From Ephydatia muelleri (taxonomy: Eukaryota > Porifera > Demospongiae > Spongillida > Spongillidae), in assembly GCA_013339895.1 (NCBI GenBank), contig JABACO010000013.1, forward strand, positions 2,978,805 through 3,042,804: DNA of 64,000 nt, written 5' to 3'. The notes beneath the pieces were generated by a model, which saw only the letters and a list, made by a program, of their open reading frames with translations, was not told the origin of the DNA and searched no databases. Made by a program: the position numbers and the translations under genes. Positions 59,209 to 64,000 of this stretch are shown in pieces; within the stretch, counting starts at the first letter, position 1; the number at the start of each line of letters is the position of its first letter.

Positions 59209-61254
59209 CACAGTGGTTTAAAAATAGGGGTCATGTAGACATTAGTGAATTTAGAGAAACAAATGAAATGTTGTAATTATTCTGATTATGTGTTACAAGA
59301 AAATGTTTATTATTAATCAAGTTTAATGATTATAAGATTTGAATATTTCAAACCAAAATAATCAAGTTCTATTTCATTTGAATATCATTAAGTATTAAAT
59401 TTTTAATATGTATTCAGACATCCTTATTAGTTTACACAATTGAAGTACAAAAAGTAACACTACATATATGAACCTTACTACATAAAAATCAAAAATGTAA
59501 AATCAATGATTAGCAAATATATAGTATGAATGCTGCATGCTGACAGACAAAGTTCAGATTATGTTCCTGTCTCCTGAATCCTGATCCTGATCATCTGCAA
59601 ACATGCAGGCAAGTAGATGTTCTTCCAAAGAGAAGCAACTTGATCTTGCATGCTTTTGTGTACAAGACCGGACATTGTGCTCCTCACCACAAAACGAGCA
59701 ATTGACAGCATGTTGAAAGCTTCTAACTATAGGATCAGACTTAATCCATAATCGCGTTATTACATCAGACAAGTTGGCATGCTGGGTAGTTTTCCTAGCT
59801 AAATGCTCTCTGTATATGCGAAGGTTTTTATTGTTGTGCTCTAGGGGTTCTTCTGATAATGTTCCCAATCCTTTAGAATCATTAGCACTAATCAATGCTG
59901 CAGAGTGGGCTAGTACCTGATGTACAGAAGGAGTAAATTTAAATCCTGGCCAATGGCTGACAAGTTTAAGTGCAGTTTCTTTGCAAAGGTGGTCAAGGTG
60001 TTCAGTATTAATTCTTTGCTTGGAGGAAACAACTCTCAAAATGATAGAGAGATTAGTAATGAATTCATCGTATACAACCCTGTCACATTCTTGATCTCAC
60101 CTAACCTTTTGTGGGATACATTCAATGAGCACCTGACGCTTTTCAGGGTCAAACAGTAGAGCTCTTGCTGGTTTACCAGTTGTTGAAGTCCCTCCAGCTC
60201 CTACTGCAGAAGAAGGGGGCCCCATTCGATTCACCCTTTTTTTTTTTCAACCCTCTCCTTTGGTCTTCATTGCCAACTAATTTTTCATCAGCGATGAATT
60301 GTTCTGCTGCCTCAAAATTGCTTCTAAACCGCTTTACGTATCTCTCCCAAGCTTCACCATTTCTATTTTACGTTTACCGGTATCTTCAACCTCTTCAGCC
60401 ATAATCGAGCAGCCGCCAACGAACAAAACGAAATGAACGAACGAACGAACGAACGAACAAACTTTGATCACCGATGCACAGAAAGGATACAATCACTATC
60501 ACTTCAAAACTAGCCGTTACAAATGTTTGCACACACGTCTTAAATACATGAGTATATGCGCCGCAGGCCAGCAAGCACACGCAGGCCTCTACACAATGAA
60601 CAAAACACGGGCTGTATTGTGTTATTGTCGCACACAACAAAAGGACAGCGTGGTGTAGCGTTGTGAAAGGCCCAGGTGCCAGTAAGTCTCGCAAGTCTTA
60701 TTCCCACGGTCCACTCTTGTGTTAAATGTATGTTATTAATGAAATTATTATAAACATGGCGCTGTGTATACTGCTGTTGTTTTTAACTTTTGTCGCTCTA
60801 ACTTAGAACGCGGCGGGAGGCGGCGCCTATGTTGCTAGTGCCAAATGATGGTTAATCGTAGTTATGTGTCATATATGGCCCAGATGGCTGTAGATTCGAT
60901 TAGAATGAGTTTAAACTTGGTACGAGTACAATTTTTGAATAATATTTGTGGAAAATCTTTAAAAATTCACGTCTTCAATATAACCAAACACTACAAATTA
61001 GTATCATTAGAAACAGGAGACAAAATGCTATGTAGTAAACATATATATAACTCAATCCTTTATGATTCCAACAAAATATAATTACCTTTACACTTTTAAT
61101 AAAATTCTCCTTGTTTATGCTTTGGCGGACTGTCACTTATTAACCATAAACATTATGGAAATTTTTCCTGCAGATTATAGTGCTGCAAGGTGTTATAAAA
61201 AAAAATAAAAATACATTATACCCTACTTAAATGTCGGGGTCCTAACCCACTGTG
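59209..61254 (-). mobile_element. Transib-type transposon, copy 2 (2046 bp)
   Basis: Same ends as copy 1 (CACAGTGGTTTA / CACAGTGGGTTA inverted). The TSD is AACAC (59204-59208 and 61255-61259). The paralogous un-inserted site is at 48349-48353. Near-identical to 32736-34778, so recently mobile. Confidence 0.87.
59554..60402 (-). pseudogene. Transib/RAG1-core-like transposase, internally deleted (copy 2)
   Basis: Same organisation and frame breaks as copy 1: ATG 60402, shared gap near 60100, identical 161-codon C-terminal frame with LSEEPLEHNNK and CSFCGEEHNVRSC. The shared lesions show both came from one already deleted source element, mobilised in trans (inference). Confidence 0.75.
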
Positions 61255-62316
61255 AACACGTAACCTCTTAACCTAAACCAAAACACGTAATAAAGTATGT
61301 GAAATTTGATCATTATATTTCATATGAATCCACATCAGCACATTTATAATTGCTTTAAAGTATTTTTCCTCTTTTGGTATGTTGCAATGTGACGGTCAAA
61401 TTAAGCAAAAATATCGTGGTCCATGCACTACACTAGATAGGTCTTTCTATCTGCTATATTGGAAAGGTTTTATCTGATCCCATCCCACCCCACCCCCCAC
61501 AACTACCCTATAACTACCCCATATAACCCAACCCCAACTATACCCAAACTACCTACCTATGCGGGAGGTATGAGCGCTTGTGGGTTGCACGCACGCGCGT
61601 TTGTAAGGTTTCGATCATTAATATTGCTCTCGATTGCATACTCGTGCCTTTAATCCCTTTTTATATAATTAATGAGTGTGCCAACCTGCAGCTGCTCCTT
61701 ATCACTGGCTTGGACAAGACGGCCCAACAAAAACAATCTTGGCGAGATTTGTCAAGAATTTTTTGATTTGAATTAAAGGCTTTGATTTGCATGGATTCTG
61801 ATACTTAACTTCGTATTCTACAAAGCCATTTTTAGACAGTCACAATTGCACATTCCGTTCTAGCACAACTGAGCTCTGATTACGAATTTATCATTATCAA
61901 TACATTTTTACGGAAACAATGCTAAGCATCAGAAATGTAATTTTAAAACTTGAAAAACACGTGTTACAAATTCTTGCCAGTCTACCAGACTTTTTTTGTA
62001 GGACATTCCGCTCCTCCCGCGTACAATGACTTCTCTGTCCCAGTTGGAAGACTAGAAGCATCCTGTCTCTTTAAATTATGATCAATTGTACAATAGACCG
62101 GTGATCAGGACTAATGTACGCTAGTTCCTGGGCATGTGATGAGACTGTTAAAGCATGGCTGCAATCTGAATGAGGCATTCACTATCTCTTTCGCCTAACT
62201 ATTGGAATTTAATAATACCAGTAAAACATTTCAACAAGCATTTTTTTTTGTTCCCACAGTACAAATGTTGAGTCAGCATACCAAACAGTGCAGCAATGAC
62301 CACCATGCTGCACTCA
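61255..62316. other. Duplicated non-coding region (paralog of 48349-49397)
   Basis: Matches copy 1 with small indels. AT-rich, no gene recognised. Confidence 0.7.
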
Positions 62317-63212
62317 TCAGCTAATCTCCCTCAAAGTACAAGGTACACCACCCTGTGGTTGCAGGGTAATTCGTTGCTCCACCACCAGACTGAATGAAGG
62401 AGGCAGTGTGACCCTGAAGGTCTTCAGAAGTCGTGTGAGGGTAATTTTTTAGACCAATCTGAGAGCAAAAGGAAGTGATAAAGAGAAAGAGGAGTGACAA
62501 AGGGAAAGAGGAGAAACAGGGGTGGCAAAGAGCAATGGCAGAATGGCAGTGGCAATATATCAATGGTCCCATAGTGATTTCTATCCCGACAGCTCAGCTC
62601 TTCCCATCACTAAACGTTCTCCCTCTTACCATGGCAAAGTGACGTCCAATACAGGAGCGATGTCCTACACTGAATGGGAAGTAGACAAATGGACCTGGTC
62701 TATGGGGGGGGGGGGGGGGGGGGGGAAGCCATGCAATCCATAGCCACCTCTGATCAGGAGTATATGCACTACCGTGGCTTGTCGACATCAAATCGGGATG
62801 GGTCAAATGTGTCAGGATCATTGAAGAATGCAGGGTTTCGAGACATCACAGCGGTAAAGAACTACAACAAAGATAGGTGTGGCCACGCAATCTAATGGTA
62901 TGTAATGGCTCACACTAATGGAAGCACCCTCTGGGATGTGATAACCACTAAGTTCCAATCCACCCCTTGGAGACTCCTTGATCATCCTGATGACTGTGGG
63001 GTACATTCGCAACACCTCTTGGATTACCTACAAGTAGGTGAGATTGAGGTGATGTTACCATGGCAATCAACAACATCCTCACCTGTTCTGTGTACTTTAG
63101 CTTGTCCAGGTCATCTCCAGTAACTTCCTTCCTGTCTCCAAGAACATCCTCTATCTCAGAGAGCAGCCTGGATCCATTGCATTGAGATCACATATATGTA
63201 CAGGCAAACATA

Positions 63213-63283
63213 AACACACACACACACACACACACACACCACACACACACACACACACACACGCACACACACACACACACACC

Positions 63284-63338
<55 letters not shown>
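63213..63338. repeat. Interrupted (CA)n microsatellite
   Basis: Shorter and more interrupted than its counterpart at 50279-50458. Confidence 0.95.
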
Positions 63339-63341
<3 letters not shown>

Positions 63342-63785
63342 ATCAAGCACTTCAGGATGTGTTGGTGAATAAGGATTACTGCAAATGAAAGTGCATTCGC
63401 TGTTGTCTCCTGACTTACAGTGTTGGACCACATGATTAAGACCTGGGGTGAAGTAAGTCATTGCTCACCTGCTACATAAAAAGTGACAAAGTCATCCACC
63501 AATGTTTCCATGTCAACACTCGTGTCTGTACCTGGAGGGAGGGTGAGCTGAGTGGGTGTGGTCTCTAATCACTAACCACACCCACAGCTGATCTGCAGTA
63601 TCTGTGTGAGGATGTTGTTGGGCACCTCCCCCCCAGTGGTCACTGCTTTGATCTCTTCTAATTGCAGTCCCGACCAATCCTCCTCATGGAGGCTGCACAC
63701 TCCCTGTACACCCTAGCCTCCAAAGGGTGCAGCAGCTGGAGGCCACATGACAAGTGGTCAGTGGGTGTTGCCATAGCAGCCTTGT

Positions 63786-63922
<137 letters not shown>

Positions 63923-64000
63923 CTCCCTGGCCTTGAACAGGGGATCAGATATCTGTCTCTGGACCCCTACAAAGCTGATTGAAGCAAGACAGCTCAGCTT

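Overview
This is a stretch of nuclear DNA from a non-bilaterian animal, most likely a demosponge (inference). It has spliced genes with very short introns (one is about 54 bp), abundant (CA/TG)n tracts, two copies of a CYP46-like P450 and a piece of an ALAD gene. Its Helitron-type proteins, with 15-residue lysine-rich repeats, resemble ones I associate with sponge genomes. There are no operons, CRISPR arrays or rRNA genes. Mobile DNA dominates: most of the first 32 kb can be resolved into nested transposons by their terminal repeats and target-site duplications (TSDs).

Layout. 1-3.7 kb: TG minisatellite, a fold-back repeat and a small degenerate gene on the minus strand. 3.75-10.64 kb: one piggyBac element between TTAA sites. 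Its transposase ORF is split by a 3.58-kb Helitron-type insertion (5251-8829), which is itself split by an 841-bp TIR element. 11.3-24.03 kb: a Helitron-type copy on the minus strand, tandemly re-joined at its 3' side and interrupted upstream by two TA-flanked transposons. The larger one (15290-21810) carries two divergent spliced genes with 45 bp between their ATGs. 24.15-25.34 kb: an intact single-exon, membrane-anchored AIG1/Toc34-like GTPase. 25.73-31.99 kb: a 6.3-kb transposon with about 140-bp TIRs holding RecQ-like helicase pieces and a DUF6589-like gene facing each other, plus a nested hAT remnant and a 101-bp near-perfect palindrome. 32-37 and 43-48 kb: direct and inverted segmental duplications. 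40.99-43.26 kb: a gene joining a caspase-like domain to a ComEC-type metallo-beta-lactamase. 47.8-48.1 kb: ALAD exons. 49.4-51.1 and 62.3-64 kb: duplicated P450. 51.3-53.9 kb: reverse-transcriptase tail and a third Helitron-type copy. 55.08-58.45 kb: a spliced RAG1-like gene with RING finger and DDE motifs.

The most notable feature is RAG-related. Two about 2.04-kb elements (32736-34778 and 59209-61254) begin and end with CACAGTGG, the same heptamer as the V(D)J recombination signal. They are flanked by 5-bp TSDs and encode the catalytic-glutamate C-terminus of a Transib transposase. Both have an un-inserted paralogous site in the same window. The second lies only about 0.76 kb from a gene whose N-terminal half matches the RAG1 zinc/RING region. 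So relatives of the two parts thought to have made vertebrate RAG1 (Transib core and N-RAG-type N-terminus) sit side by side here. The caspase-MBL gene is the second candidate for something undescribed.

Many otherwise clean ORFs carry single-base frame breaks, often at or next to homopolymers. Some may be assembly errors rather than decay, and this is stated entry by entry.
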